DNA of 64,000 bases from Microbacterium sp. UFMG61 (GCF_015354505.1 NZ_JACAFP010000001.1:338117-402116); one strand, 5' to 3'. Numbered from the stretch's first letter, positions 7,854-16,683 are shown. Notes: a model not told the origin generated them from the sequence alone. Numbers and translations are program-made.

Positions 7854-9113
7854 ATGACGATCGAACGCAACTGGGCAGGCAACCTCACCTACCGAGCATC
7901 CGGAGTGGAGCACCCCGCGTCGGTCGAAGAGCTGCAGGCGCTGCTCGCGAGGGGTGGGCGGGTGCGGATGCTCGGATCGCGGCACTGCTTCAACGACATC
8001 GCCGACACCGACGGACTGCTGGTCGCTCTCGATCGGATGCCGAGGGTCTTCGAGGTGAACGAGGCCCGCGACGCGGTGCGCGTATCGGGAGGCATGCGCT
8101 ACGGCGACATCGCCCCTCTGCTCGATGCGGAAGGGCTCGCGCTCGCGAACCTCGCGTCGCTGCCGCACATCTCGATCGCCGGAGCGGTGGCAACAGGCAC
8201 GCACGGCTCGGGTGACGGGATCGGTTCACTGGCCAGCGCCGTGCGGGCGCTCACGATCGTCACCCCCTCGGGCGACGTGCGGGCGCTGCAGCGCGGTGAC
8301 GACGACTTCGACGGCGCCGTCGTGAGTCTCGGCGCGCTCGGCGCGGTCGTCGACGTGACCCTCGACGTCGAACCGACGTACGAGGTCGCGCAGCACGTGT
8401 TCGAGCATCCGTCGTGGGATGCGATCCTCGCCGACTTCGACGAGGTGACCAGCATCGGCACCAGCGTCAGCATCTTCTCGCGCTGGGAGCGCACCGACGT
8501 CGCCGACCAGATCTGGGTCAAGCAGCGCCAGCCCGAGGCGCGCGAGATCGCCCGCGCCGACCTCTTCTCCCGCATCGACGGCGAGGCGGCGACTGCGGAG
8601 CGGCATCCGATCATCGGTGTCGACCCGGTGGCGTGCACCGAGCAGCTCGGGGTTCCCGGTCCGTGGTTCGAGCGGCTCCCGCACTTCAAGCTCGAGTTCA
8701 CGCCGTCGGCCGGCGCCGAGATCCAGACCGAGTACCTCGTGCCGCGCGCCGATGCGGTCGCCGCGATCCAGGCGGTGCGCACGCTCGCCGGCCAGATCGC
8801 GCCGCTGCTGCTCGTGAACGAGATCCGCACGGTCGCGCCCGACTACCTCTGGCTGAGCTCGTCGCAGGGCACGGATGCCGTCGGCATCCACTTCACCTGG
8901 AAGCCCGACGAGGCGGCCGTGCGCGCGTTCCTGCCCACGCTCGAGGCGGCGCTGCCCGAGACCGCCCGCCCGCACTGGGGCAAGGTGTTCACTCTCGACG
9001 GCGCCGAGCTGCGCTCGCGCTATGCGCGGTGGGATGAGTTCGCCGCCCTCGCGCGGCGGTTCGACCCCGAGCGTCGGCTCGTGAACCCGTATCTCGAGCG
9101 CCTGGGGCTGTAA
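7854..9113 (+). CDS. Alditol oxidase-like FAD-linked oxidase (AldO/xylitol oxidase family)
   Basis: A 419-residue flavoprotein of the vanillyl-alcohol-oxidase/D-arabinono-lactone-oxidase group; Streptomyces AldO is almost the same length. The N-terminal FAD domain has GSRHCFNDIADT, where His44 matches the residue that binds FAD covalently in AldO. The second FAD signature is ATGTHGSGDG. The C-terminus RLVNPYLERLGL is typical of this family. Members oxidise primary alcohols of sugar alcohols such as xylitol or sorbitol with oxygen, giving aldoses and peroxide. Next to arabinose genes, an arabinitol-like substrate is plausible but unproven. It starts 28 bases after a LacI-type operator. The ATG at 7846 is out of frame, so 7854 is the start. 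Confidence 0.85.
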   Translation: MTIERNWAGNLTYRASGVEHPASVEELQALLARGGRVRMLGSRHCFNDIADTDGLLVALDRMPRVFEVNEARDAVRVSGGMRYGDIAPLLDAEGLALANLASLPHISIAGAVATGTHGSGDGIGSLASAVRALTIVTPSGDVRALQRGDDDFDGAVVSLGALGAVVDVTLDVEPTYEVAQHVFEHPSWDAILADFDEVTSIGTSVSIFSRWERTDVADQIWVKQRQPEAREIARADLFSRIDGEAATAERHPIIGVDPVACTEQLGVPGPWFERLPHFKLEFTPSAGAEIQTEYLVPRADAVAAIQAVRTLAGQIAPLLLVNEIRTVAPDYLWLSSSQGTDAVGIHFTWKPDEAAVRAFLPTLEAALPETARPHWGKVFTLDGAELRSRYARWDEFAALARRFDPERRLVNPYLERLGL

Positions 9114-9222
9114 GTCCGTCCGGATCCCGGTCGGCTCCGGGCTGCGTCGGTTGGTTCAATGCCGGTATGTAGCATCGGGACGGTGAGTGTCTTCGTATGA
9201 GGACACTAGTCTGAGGAGCACC

Positions 9223-9534
9223 GTGATTCCGGGGGGAACAGTGCGCCAAGAGGTTCACGTGGATCATGACGGTATGCAGGGCATAGCCGCGATGCTGAAC
9301 GGCCTGAACATCGGTGGGCAGGAGAGTGGCTTCGATCTCTCGTCGATGAGGAGCGATCTCGTGACCTCGGCCGCCTCGATGTTCTCGCGCGGCTGGGGAG
9401 ATGCGCTCGTCGCGCTCGCATGGGATGCGCGCAGTCTCGCCGGTTCCGTCGACGAGACGGTCGCCGACTTCGTCGCTGCCGAACAGGCGCACCTCGATGC
9501 GCTCACCGGCTTCGTCGCTGCGCTGGACGAATGA
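9223..9534 (+). CDS. WXG100-like small helical protein
   Basis: A roughly 103-residue, mostly helical protein with a central FSRGWGDALVALAW turn that resembles the WXG hairpin of ESX secretion substrates. The GTG at 9223 is preferred because GAGGAG lies 4 bases upstream; GTGs at 9187 and 9241 are alternatives. Its stop overlaps the ATG of the next gene (ATGATG at 9531), so they form an operon of three with the lipoprotein at 10643. I do not recognise a named family. A role as partner or chaperone of the WXG-domain protein encoded next is inferred from order and coupling. No ESX ATPase or membrane component is in the window. Confidence 0.6.
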   Translation: MIPGGTVRQEVHVDHDGMQGIAAMLNGLNIGGQESGFDLSSMRSDLVTSAASMFSRGWGDALVALAWDARSLAGSVDETVADFVAAEQAHLDALTGFVAALDE

Positions 9535-10646
9535 TGCCTTCCCAGTGGACGCGGGCGGATCCCGGGGCGGGCGATACCGGAGCATGCACGGCCGCCGCTC
9601 GATGGGCTGAGCTGCAGGTCTCCGATCTTTCCGACGCGCAGGCCGCGGTGACGACGATCCTGCGTGATCTCGATGCCTCGTGGACCGGCGAGAGTGCCGA
9701 CGCCTTTCGCGGGCGTGCGGCCCGGCTGCGACGCGACCTCGAGGACTCCGTCGAGGCGATGGATGCTGCGCGCAAGGGTGTCGTGGAGTACGGCGACGCT
9801 GTGGCCGAGATCGCGGCAAGGGCTGAGATGGTGAAGCAGGACATCGCCGCGGCGCAACTGATCCTCGACATGGGGCGAGAAGGACAGATCTTCGACAACG
9901 ACGCCGCGGGTCTGGAGCACGCGTACCAGGCGGAGCGGCAGGCCACGATCGATGCGAGAACAGCGACCGACGCACTCGCTGAGCTCGCCAGGGACAGGGC
10001 GAACGCGGATCAGACTCTCGCGAGTCTGCTGGCTCGCGTGGCATCCGAGGCCTGGGACGGGTTGCGCTGCGTCGCCGAGAGTCAGGAGGGCTCGCGCCGT
10101 GATCGTGCGAACGAGCGAGTGATCGAGATGCTCGCCCGGTTCTGGAAGGGCGACCTCGGGCGGGGGATGGTCCTCGACTCCGACGATCCCTTCGTGTCGA
10201 CCTTGATGCGGAGCGAACACATCGAGAGAGTGCGAGAGCGCGTACTGGATGATCTGCGAAGTGGAAGGTTGGACACCGTCGGGATCTATGACCGCTCCAT
10301 CAGCAACAATCCATCGGTGCTCATCAACGATGGCGTGAACGTCGCAACCAGCACGATGTCCGGCCCCGTTGCAGATTTTCACCTGAGCAGCCAGAATCTT
10401 CCGGAGTCGTTCCTCGGGTCGTACTCGCTCCAGGTGTTCGCGGGTGACCCCAGCGTCGATGGAAGCGTCGAGGTGACCTACGTGATCAATAACGACACGA
10501 CCATCGATTCCGCGACACGCATCCCGGGAACCGGAGGTGGCCATCTTCCGATCGTCTACCCTTCGATGATCGCCGCGGAAGCCGACAGCGGCGAATGGGC
10601 ATCGCAGCACCAGACGATCGCGTGGACGGAGACGGTCTTTCCATGA
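9531..10646 (+). CDS. WXG-domain protein of polymorphic-toxin type, function unknown
   Basis: A 371-residue protein. Residues about 25-110 form a WXG100-like helical hairpin (DLDASWTGESADAFRGR), followed by long charged helices to about residue 220 and a compact C-terminal domain (about 240-371) that I do not recognise. The layout of an N-terminal WXG domain plus a variable C-terminus is that of ESX/T7-exported effectors. The start overlaps the previous stop and its stop overlaps the lipoprotein start (ATGA). A 62-bp stretch of its 3' end (10539-10600) recurs exactly as non-coding debris at 20409-20470, linking this gene to the second toxin island. Export and toxicity are inference; no catalytic motif is clear. 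Confidence 0.6.
   Translation: MMPSQWTRADPGAGDTGACTAAARWAELQVSDLSDAQAAVTTILRDLDASWTGESADAFRGRAARLRRDLEDSVEAMDAARKGVVEYGDAVAEIAARAEMVKQDIAAAQLILDMGREGQIFDNDAAGLEHAYQAERQATIDARTATDALAELARDRANADQTLASLLARVASEAWDGLRCVAESQEGSRRDRANERVIEMLARFWKGDLGRGMVLDSDDPFVSTLMRSEHIERVRERVLDDLRSGRLDTVGIYDRSISNNPSVLINDGVNVATSTMSGPVADFHLSSQNLPESFLGSYSLQVFAGDPSVDGSVEVTYVINNDTTIDSATRIPGTGGGHLPIVYPSMIAAEADSGEWASQHQTIAWTETVFP
10539..10600. repeat. 62-bp perfect direct repeat, copy 1 (inside coding sequence)
   Basis: This stretch is identical base for base to 20409-20470, about 9.9 kb away. Here it encodes the segment beginning GHLPIVYPSM near the C-terminus of the WXG-domain protein; at the other site it is non-coding debris between a GH127 tail and a permease tail. 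Confidence 0.9.
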
Positions 10647-11059
10647 GTGAGCTCGTGCATCGAAAGAGGGGCGTCGCCGTGGCGGTCGGAGGCATCGTCG
10701 TGGCACTGTTTCTCGCAGGCTGCGCGCCACAGATCTCATCTCCGATCGGCACATGGCGCGCAGTGGGCGAGGACACCGGCACGCTCACGGTGAACGAAGA
10801 TGGCTCCTTCGCCCTGAGTGGCGCCTCCTTCAACCCTATTGACGACCGGGACGCAGACGGCGACTTCTCTGGCTACGGCACTTGGGATGCTTACCCCGAC
10901 CGGCCGGAGATCGTCTTGCGCTTCTCCGAGGCTTCGCAGGGCGATCGCGGCGTGCAGCCTTCCTCGCCCTCCGCGGATTTCAGATCCGGAGTCATGCGCT
11001 TCACCGATCCGGACGAGACGGTCGGCATCGAGTTCCGTATCGAGGATCCAGCCGGGTGA
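10643..11059 (+). CDS. Small lipoprotein, function unknown
   Basis: A 138-residue lipoprotein: a short basic N-terminus, a hydrophobic segment and the lipobox FLAGC. After it comes a compact domain (PIGTWRAVGEDTGTLTVNED...) that looks like a small lipocalin-like or single-sheet domain found in actinobacterial surface proteins. Its start overlaps the stop of the WXG-domain gene by four bases, so it is co-translated with it and may act as the immunity or anchoring partner of that protein. This role is inference from position; no known immunity family is recognised. Confidence 0.65.
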   Translation: MSELVHRKRGVAVAVGGIVVALFLAGCAPQISSPIGTWRAVGEDTGTLTVNEDGSFALSGASFNPIDDRDADGDFSGYGTWDAYPDRPEIVLRFSEASQGDRGVQPSSPSADFRSGVMRFTDPDETVGIEFRIEDPAG

Positions 11060-11083
11060 TGACCGACACGGCTGTCGTCGTCG

Positions 11084-11164
11084 TCACTCTGTCGGGATCC
11101 AGGCGAGCGAGGTCGAGGTCGAGGGATCGCGGAGCGCCCAGTCGTGGTGCGGAACGAGGACACG
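11084..11164 (-). pseudogene. 3' tail remnant of a GH127-type gene
   Basis: Read on the reverse strand, this encodes PHHDWALRDPSTSTSLAWIP and a stop, which aligns with the last residues AYHDWARRGPSTMRVWIPMN of the intact GH127 enzyme at 21415-23283. No upstream GH127 sequence is present here, so only the last 26 codons survive. A second, closer remnant is at 20319-20408. It marks an old rearrangement point just upstream of the LacI gene at 11229. Confidence 0.7.
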
Positions 11165-11183
11165 ATCCGTTGCACCACCCCGG

Positions 11184-11199
11184 TTGTTCTCGGTAACAT
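11184..11199. promoter_or_regulatory. LacI-type operator before the YtfQ-type transporter regulator
   Basis: TTGTTCTCGGTAACAT matches the site at 13857-13872 (ATGTTCCCGGTAACAT) in 14 of 16 positions. It lies 30 bases upstream of the LacI start at 11229 and fits autoregulation of that gene. Confidence 0.65.
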
Positions 11200-11228
11200 T
11201 CTCCGAGGCCCGGCCGACGGAGGTGCGC

Positions 11229-12248
11229 ATGGCGAACGTCGGCTCCGACAAGCCCAACATCCGGCAGGTCGCGACCATCGCGGGCGTCTCGCACATGACG
11301 GTGTCGCGTGTTCTCAACGATCACCCGAACATCAAGCCCGACACGAAGCGCCGCGTCCTCGAGGCGATCGAGGAGCTCGACTACCGCCCGAATCTCGTCG
11401 CCAGGGCGCTCGCCACCCAGCGCACCCGGCGCATCGGCGTGATCGTCGAGAGCGCGGTCGCGCACGGCCCGACCAGCATCCTGCGGGCCGTCGAGCTGTC
11501 GGCGCGCGCCACCGGATACTCGGTCACGCCGATCGCTCTGCACGAGGGCGACGCGCTGTCTCCCCAGGAGGCGGTCGACCATCTCGTGACGCAGGGAGTC
11601 GACGCGCTGTGCGTGATCGCGCCCCGCTCGTCGTCCGTGGCTGCTCTGCGGCGCATCGCGATCGCGGTGCCCATGCTCGTCGTCAAGGCCGACGCCGACC
11701 CGACCTTCCTCACGGTCTCGATCGATCAGCACGCCGGCACGACGTCGGTGGTCGACCACCTCGTCGCGCTCGGGCACCGCGACATCCTGCACCTCTCCGG
11801 CCCGCTCGACTGGCTCGACGCGCGTGCGAGGGAGCGTGCCTTCCACACGAGGGCCAAGTCGTGGGGCATCCGCGAACGGCCGATCGTCGTCGGAGACTGG
11901 TCGGCCGACTTCGCCTACGACTTCGCGAAGGGCCTCACCCGGCTGCCGGACTACACGGCGATCTTCGCCGCGAACGACGACATGGCCATGGGCCTGATCC
12001 ACGGGCTGCACGACAGGGGCTTCGAGGTGCCGAGGGACCTCAGTGTGGTCGGGTTCGACGACATCCCGCTCGCGAGGCACTTCATCCCTCCACTCACGAC
12101 GGTGCGCCAGGACTTCGGAGCGCTGGGCATCGCGGTGGTCGAGATGCTGCGCGCGGCCATCGAGGGTCGCGACATCCCCGCGCTCACCCGGATCCCGACT
12201 GAGCTCGTCGCCCGAGGTTCGTCGGCCGCCCCCAGGGAGGTGCGATGA
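11229..12248 (+). CDS. LacI-family regulator of the CUT2 transporter cluster
   Basis: A 339-residue regulator with helix-turn-helix NIRQVATIAGVSHMTVSR (about residues 10-27), hinge YRPNLVARAL, and a sensor domain ending VVGFDDIPLARHFIPPLTTVRQDF. GGAGG lies 5 bases before the ATG. It is closely similar along its length to the LacI protein encoded at 28668-29681. Its stop overlaps the start of the first ATPase gene (ATGA), so regulator and transporter genes are one unit. Matched palindromes TGTTCYCGGTAACA lie upstream of this gene and of the binding-protein gene at 13973. It probably responds to L-arabinose or a related pentose; the ligand is inferred from context. Confidence 0.92.
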   Translation: MANVGSDKPNIRQVATIAGVSHMTVSRVLNDHPNIKPDTKRRVLEAIEELDYRPNLVARALATQRTRRIGVIVESAVAHGPTSILRAVELSARATGYSVTPIALHEGDALSPQEAVDHLVTQGVDALCVIAPRSSSVAALRRIAIAVPMLVVKADADPTFLTVSIDQHAGTTSVVDHLVALGHRDILHLSGPLDWLDARARERAFHTRAKSWGIRERPIVVGDWSADFAYDFAKGLTRLPDYTAIFAANDDMAMGLIHGLHDRGFEVPRDLSVVGFDDIPLARHFIPPLTTVRQDFGALGIAVVEMLRAAIEGRDIPALTRIPTELVARGSSAAPREVR

Positions 12249-13792
12249 CATCCGACTGTGGTCCCGAACCGGTGGTGCGGCTCGAGGGCATCACGGTCGA
12301 GTTCCCCGGCGTGCGCGCCCTCGACGGCGTCGACTTCCGCCTGTTCCCCGGCGAGGTGCACGCGGTGATGGGCGAGAACGCCGCGGGCAAGTCGACCCTC
12401 GTCGCCGTGATCACCGGCACGCTTTCGCCTGACGAGGGCGTGGTGTGCGTCGACGGCGAGCCGCGTCGCTTCTCGGGAGTCGCCGACAGTCGAGCGGCCG
12501 GCATCGCCACGGTGTTCCAGGAGGCGCAGCTGAGCCCCAATCTCAGCGTGGCCGAGAATGTGATGCTCGGGCGGGAGCGCCGGGGCCGATTCGGAATCGA
12601 CTGGCGCAGGACCAGGGCGGATGCCGCCGAGGCGCTGGCCAGACTGGGACTCGACGATCTCGACCCGAAGACGCCGCTGTCGATGCTGACTCCGGCGCAG
12701 AAGCAGCTGGTCGCTCTCGCTCGTGCGGTCGTCGACGACCCGAGGGTGCTCATCCTCGACGAACCCACATCGAGCCTCGACGTCGCCGAGGTCGCCACTC
12801 TGATGCGGGTCATCCGGGGTCTGCGGCAACGCGGCGTCGCGATCCTGTTCATCTCGCACTTCCTCGAGCAGGCGTTCGCGATCAGCGACCGCATGACGGT
12901 GCTGCGCGGCGGGCGACGGGTGGGCGAATACGCGACGCGCGACCTCGACCGAGCCGACCTGATCTCGAAGATGCTCGGCAAGGACATCGACAGCCTGAGG
13001 GCCCTCGGCTCGGAGCGCAAGGCTCATCACTACGCGTACGACGGAGAGCCGGCCATGCAGGCGTCCGGTGTCGGTAGACGCGGCGAGCTGGAGCGGATGG
13101 ACGTCGAGATCCAGCGGGGTGAGATCGTGGGGCTCGCGGGACTCCGGGGGTCCGGCCGCACCGAGCTCGCCTCGTTGCTCAGCGGTTCGGTGCGCACCGA
13201 CAGCGGGGAGCTCTGGGTCGACGGCGAACGGGTGCACCTGCGGAGTCCTTCGGCGGCACTTCGGCATCGCATCGCGCTGTCGGCCGAGAACCGGGGAACG
13301 CAGGGCATCATCGGCGAGCTCACGGCCCGAGAGAACATCATCCTCTCGCTGCAGGCGCTGCGCGGGTGGACGCGTCCCCTGTCGCACGCCGAGTCGAGAG
13401 GGCTGGTGGAGACGTACGTCGAGGCGCTCCATCTCGACCCTGCTGATCTCGACCGTCCGGTCGGACTCCTGTCCGGCGGCACGCAACAGAAAGTGCTCCT
13501 CGCTCGCGCGCTGGCAGTGCGCCCGCATGTGTTGATCCTCGACGAGCCCACCCGGGGGATCGACATCGCGGCGAAGGTCGATGTGCAGCGCCGCATCAGT
13601 CAGCTCGCAGGAGACGGGGTGGCGGTCGTGTTCATCTCGTCCGAGCTCGAAGAGGTGGTGCGGCTGAGCGATCGCATCATCGTCCTGAAGGACCGCGAGA
13701 AGATCGGCGAGCTCAGCAACGGTCCGGGTGTGACCGTCGACACGGTGGTCGAGATGATCGCCGCCGAGCTGAGTCACAGCGCGGAACTGTGA
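12245..13792 (+). CDS. CUT2 sugar ABC transporter ATPase, first copy with altered Walker A
   Basis: A 515-residue tandem ATPase of the RbsA/AraG/YtfR type. The first nucleotide-binding domain has Walker A as GENAAGKST, where the usual fourth residue Gly is Ala, a weakened linker LTPAQKQLVALARAV, and Walker B LILDEPTSSLD. The second domain has GLAGLRGSGRTEL and LLSGGTQQKVLLARAL with Walker B LILDEPTRGID. A second, canonical ATPase follows at 15076-16683 in the same operon, and only one permease pair exists. This copy may be a partner, a regulator or a decaying duplicate. It is coupled to the LacI gene before it. Family is certain; activity is not. Confidence 0.85.
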   Translation: MTSDCGPEPVVRLEGITVEFPGVRALDGVDFRLFPGEVHAVMGENAAGKSTLVAVITGTLSPDEGVVCVDGEPRRFSGVADSRAAGIATVFQEAQLSPNLSVAENVMLGRERRGRFGIDWRRTRADAAEALARLGLDDLDPKTPLSMLTPAQKQLVALARAVVDDPRVLILDEPTSSLDVAEVATLMRVIRGLRQRGVAILFISHFLEQAFAISDRMTVLRGGRRVGEYATRDLDRADLISKMLGKDIDSLRALGSERKAHHYAYDGEPAMQASGVGRRGELERMDVEIQRGEIVGLAGLRGSGRTELASLLSGSVRTDSGELWVDGERVHLRSPSAALRHRIALSAENRGTQGIIGELTARENIILSLQALRGWTRPLSHAESRGLVETYVEALHLDPADLDRPVGLLSGGTQQKVLLARALAVRPHVLILDEPTRGIDIAAKVDVQRRISQLAGDGVAVVFISSELEEVVRLSDRIIVLKDREKIGELSNGPGVTVDTVVEMIAAELSHSAEL

Positions 13793-13856
13793 TCGGTAAC
13801 AACTTCTCTTCGCGCTGAACGCCGCGATTTGGTAACGAACTCTTGTGTTCCTGAAA

Positions 13857-13872
13857 ATGTTCCCGGTAACAT
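13857..13872. promoter_or_regulatory. LacI-type operator upstream of ytfQ-type gene
   Basis: ATGTTCCCGGTAACAT is a near-perfect palindrome matching the site at 11184-11199. Extra GGTAAC half-sites occur at about 13795 and 13841. The 180-base gap between the first ATPase gene and the binding-protein gene thus looks like an internal promoter under the local LacI protein. The gene is read from a very strong ribosome binding site (AGAGGAGAAA, 13961-13970). Confidence 0.65.
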
Positions 13873-13972
13873 CGTCGCAGGACATGCGAAGCAGCTGTCC
13901 TGCAATCACGTCAGGACCATGACTGGTCCGCCACTGCCGGAGTGACCACCGGCATCTCAAAGAGGAGAAAAA

Positions 13973-14980
13973 ATGTCCGCGAAGAAGCGCATCCGCCTCG
14001 CGTTCGGCCTGGCAGCAGCCGGCGCACTCACCATCGGCCTTGCGGCCTGCTCGACCGGCGATTCCGGCGATTCCGGCGCCGACGGCGGCGGAGGCTCGGA
14101 GGAGATCACCACCGTCGGGTTCGTGGCCGTCGGACCCGAAGGTGCGTGGCGCGAGGCGAACGAGTCGAACATCCAGGACACCTTCACCGAGGAAGCCGGA
14201 TACGAGCTCAAGTACGCCCCCGCCACCAACCTCGACCAGAAGTCGCAGATCGACGCCTTCACGTCGTTCGTCGATGAGGGAGTCGACGTCATCCTGCTGT
14301 CGGCCACGGAGGCCTCCGGGTGGGAGGACTCGCTCAAGCGCGCACAGGAGGCGGAGATCCCCGTCATCCTGCTCGACCGCGGCATCGAGCCCGACGACGA
14401 CAGCCTCTACGTCACGCGCATCGCCCCCGACAACGTCGAGGTCGCCAAGGAGGTCGGCACCTGGGCTGCGGCCACGTTCCCCGACGGCGGCAACTACGTC
14501 GTGCTCGAGGGCCCGGCCGGTGTCGGCGTCGTGAACGAGCGCAACACGGGCTTCGACGAGGGCCTCGGCGACTCGTCGCTGACCAAGCTCGACGCGCAGA
14601 CCGCCAACTGGTCGGCGGAAGAGGGCAAGAGCGTCTTCGAGACGATGCTGAAGTCCTCGAACAACGACATCCAGCTCGTGTTCGCACAGAACGACGAGAT
14701 GGGTCTCGGTGCGGCTCAGGCTGCCGAGGAGGCCGGCCTCGTCGTCGGCGAGGACGTCAAGATCGCCACGATCGACGGCACCAAGAACGCCATGCAGGCG
14801 CTGGCCGACGGCCAGCTCAGCTACGTGCACGAGTACAACCCGCTGTTCGGCGAGACCGCGCTCGAGGTCGTCGAGAAGGCCCTCGCGGGCGAGGATGTCG
14901 ACTCGTACATCGTCGTGCCCAGCGAGGCGTTCGACTCCGCCGAGGCGGCGCAGGCCGTGCTCGCCGACCGCAAGTACTGA
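13973..14980 (+). CDS. ytfQ: CUT2 sugar-binding lipoprotein, YtfQ-like
   Basis: A 335-residue periplasmic-binding-protein-type lipoprotein with lipobox LAAC and an acidic Ser/Gly spacer. The mature N-terminus VGFVAVGPEGAWREANESN is close to YtfQ, the Escherichia coli galactofuranose-binding protein, rather than to RbsB or XylF. DNVEVAKEVG and IATIDGTKNAMQAL are further family motifs. Together with one tandem ATPase and two different permeases it forms a YtfQ-YtfR-YtfT-YjfF system. Related systems in other bacteria take up L-arabinose, and here the flanking genes are arabinose genes, so furanose-form L-arabinose is the likely ligand. A perfect 12-bp hairpin follows the gene at 15018-15056 and may raise its mRNA level. 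Confidence 0.88.
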   Translation: MSAKKRIRLAFGLAAAGALTIGLAACSTGDSGDSGADGGGGSEEITTVGFVAVGPEGAWREANESNIQDTFTEEAGYELKYAPATNLDQKSQIDAFTSFVDEGVDVILLSATEASGWEDSLKRAQEAEIPVILLDRGIEPDDDSLYVTRIAPDNVEVAKEVGTWAAATFPDGGNYVVLEGPAGVGVVNERNTGFDEGLGDSSLTKLDAQTANWSAEEGKSVFETMLKSSNNDIQLVFAQNDEMGLGAAQAAEEAGLVVGEDVKIATIDGTKNAMQALADGQLSYVHEYNPLFGETALEVVEKALAGEDVDSYIVVPSEAFDSAEAAQAVLADRKY

Positions 14981-15017
14981 CCGAGCACCGAACCCGACGC
15001 CGGAGTGATCAGGCAGC

Positions 15018-15056
15018 GAGCCCGGGTGGGGCAGGAGCACTGCGCCACCCGGGCTC
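15018..15056 (+). promoter_or_regulatory. Intra-operon hairpin after the binding-protein gene
   Basis: A perfect 12-bp stem (GAGCCCGGGTGG with CCACCCGGGCTC) and a 15-base loop lie between the binding-protein gene and the second ATPase. Such hairpins protect the 5' transcript or end part of the transcription, so that binding protein is made in excess over the membrane complex. Confidence 0.65.
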
Positions 15057-15075
15057 TGCGGACGGAGAGACAGCG

Positions 15076-16683
15076 ATGAACGAAGCACTGCCCATCGTCG
15101 AGATGCGCGGGATCTCGATCGAGTTCCCGGGCGTGAAAGCCCTCGACGGGGTCGATTTCCGGCTGTTCCAGGGCGAGGTCCACGCGCTCATGGGAGAGAA
15201 CGGCGCCGGAAAGTCGACCCTGATCAAAGCACTGACCGGTGTCTACCGGATCGACTCCGGGTCGATCGTCGTCGCAGGGCAGGAGCGCAGCTTCGGCGGC
15301 GCCGGCGATGCGCAGGATGCCGGGATCTCGACGGTCTACCAGGAGGTCAACCTCGCCCCGAACCTTTCGATCGGGGAAAACGTGATGCTCGGACACGAGC
15401 TGCGCGGGGTCTTCGGCATCAACTGGACGGCCACGCATCGAGCGGCGACCGAGGCCCTCGAACGGCTGGGATTGGGTCACCTCGACACCCGCAAGCCGCT
15501 GTCGACGCTCTCGATCGCGCTGCAGCAGCTCGTCGCCATCAGTCGCGCGATGGCGATCAAGGCCAAGGTGCTCATCCTCGACGAGCCGACCTCCAGTCTC
15601 GACGCCGCCGAGGTCGAGGGTCTTTTCACCGTGATCCGGGCTCTGCGCGACCAGGGCGTCGCGATCCTCTTCGTCTCGCACTTCCTCGATCAGGTCTACG
15701 CGATCAGCGACCGACTGACGGTGCTGCGCAACGGCCAGTACGAGGGCGAGTACCTCACTCGAGACCTCGACCGCCATGCCCTCATCTCGACCATGATCGG
15801 CAAGGACCTCGACGCGCTGAAGTCGCTGGGCGGCAACCGTCGCCAGGCACCGCGCGACGCCGACGAGAAGCCGCTGCTCGCGGCATCCGGCATCGCGCGA
15901 CGAGGCGCGGTCGAGGCGACCGACCTCGACATCCGCCCCGGCGAGGTGATCGGCTTCGCCGGCCTGCTGGGCTCCGGGCGCACCGAGCTCGCCCGACTGC
16001 TCTATGGAGCGGATCGCGCCGACGAGGGCACGATCGAGCTGCACGGACAGCGTGTCGACCTCAGATCACCCGCCGACGCGCTGCCTCGCCGCATCGCCTT
16101 CTCGACCGAGAACCGCCGCGAGGAGGGGATCATCGGAGACCTGACCGTGCGCGAGAACATCATCCTCGCGGTGCAGGCCGAGCGCGGGTGGGCGCGGCCG
16201 ATGAGCCGCAAGGAGCAGGATGCGATCGTCGACCGCTACATCGAGCAGTTCGCCGTGCGTCCCGCCGACCCCGACCGGATGATCAAGAACCTCTCCGGCG
16301 GCAACCAGCAGAAGGTGCTGCTCGGACGCTGGCTCGCCACACAGCCCGAGCTGCTGATCCTCGACGAGCCGACCCGTGGCATCGACGTGGGCGCGAAGGC
16401 TGAGATCCAGGAGGCGGTGGCCGAGCTCGCCGAAGACGGCGTCGCCGTGGTGTTCATCTCGTCCGAGCTCGAAGAGGTCGTGCGTCTCTCCGAGCGGATC
16501 GTCGTGCTGAAGGACCACCGCAAGATCGGCGAGATCCAGAACGGCCCCGACGTCACCGCGCAGGTGATCGTCGATGTGATCGCCGCTCATGGAGTGGAGG
16601 CCGCGGCCGAGACGCTCGACGACACAGACGGCGCCGTGCCCGATAGCATCGCCCCCACGACCGACAAGGAGGCAGCGCGATGA
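15076..16683 (+). CDS. ytfR: CUT2 sugar ABC transporter ATPase, YtfR-like
   Basis: A 535-residue tandem ATPase with canonical features: Walker A GENGAGKST in the first domain, LSIALQQLVAISRAM, Walker B LILDEPTSSLD; in the second domain GFAGLLGSGRTEL, LSGGNQQKVLLGRWL and LILDEPTRGIDVGAK. It couples ATP hydrolysis to transport through the permeases at 16680-17747 and 17744-18781. It is about 20 residues longer than the paralogue at 12245-13792 through a C-terminal acidic extension. Its stop overlaps the next start (ATGA). As the intact copy it is the likely working ATPase of the importer. Confidence 0.93.
   Translation: MNEALPIVEMRGISIEFPGVKALDGVDFRLFQGEVHALMGENGAGKSTLIKALTGVYRIDSGSIVVAGQERSFGGAGDAQDAGISTVYQEVNLAPNLSIGENVMLGHELRGVFGINWTATHRAATEALERLGLGHLDTRKPLSTLSIALQQLVAISRAMAIKAKVLILDEPTSSLDAAEVEGLFTVIRALRDQGVAILFVSHFLDQVYAISDRLTVLRNGQYEGEYLTRDLDRHALISTMIGKDLDALKSLGGNRRQAPRDADEKPLLAASGIARRGAVEATDLDIRPGEVIGFAGLLGSGRTELARLLYGADRADEGTIELHGQRVDLRSPADALPRRIAFSTENRREEGIIGDLTVRENIILAVQAERGWARPMSRKEQDAIVDRYIEQFAVRPADPDRMIKNLSGGNQQKVLLGRWLATQPELLILDEPTRGIDVGAKAEIQEAVAELAEDGVAVVFISSELEEVVRLSERIVVLKDHRKIGEIQNGPDVTAQVIVDVIAAHGVEAAAETLDDTDGAVPDSIAPTTDKEAAR

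Noticed and set aside
11951..15088. A 1045-codon reverse open frame across the CUT2 ATPase and binding-protein genes
   Set aside because: Its composition is that of antisense high-GC sequence, and the forward genes are unambiguous.
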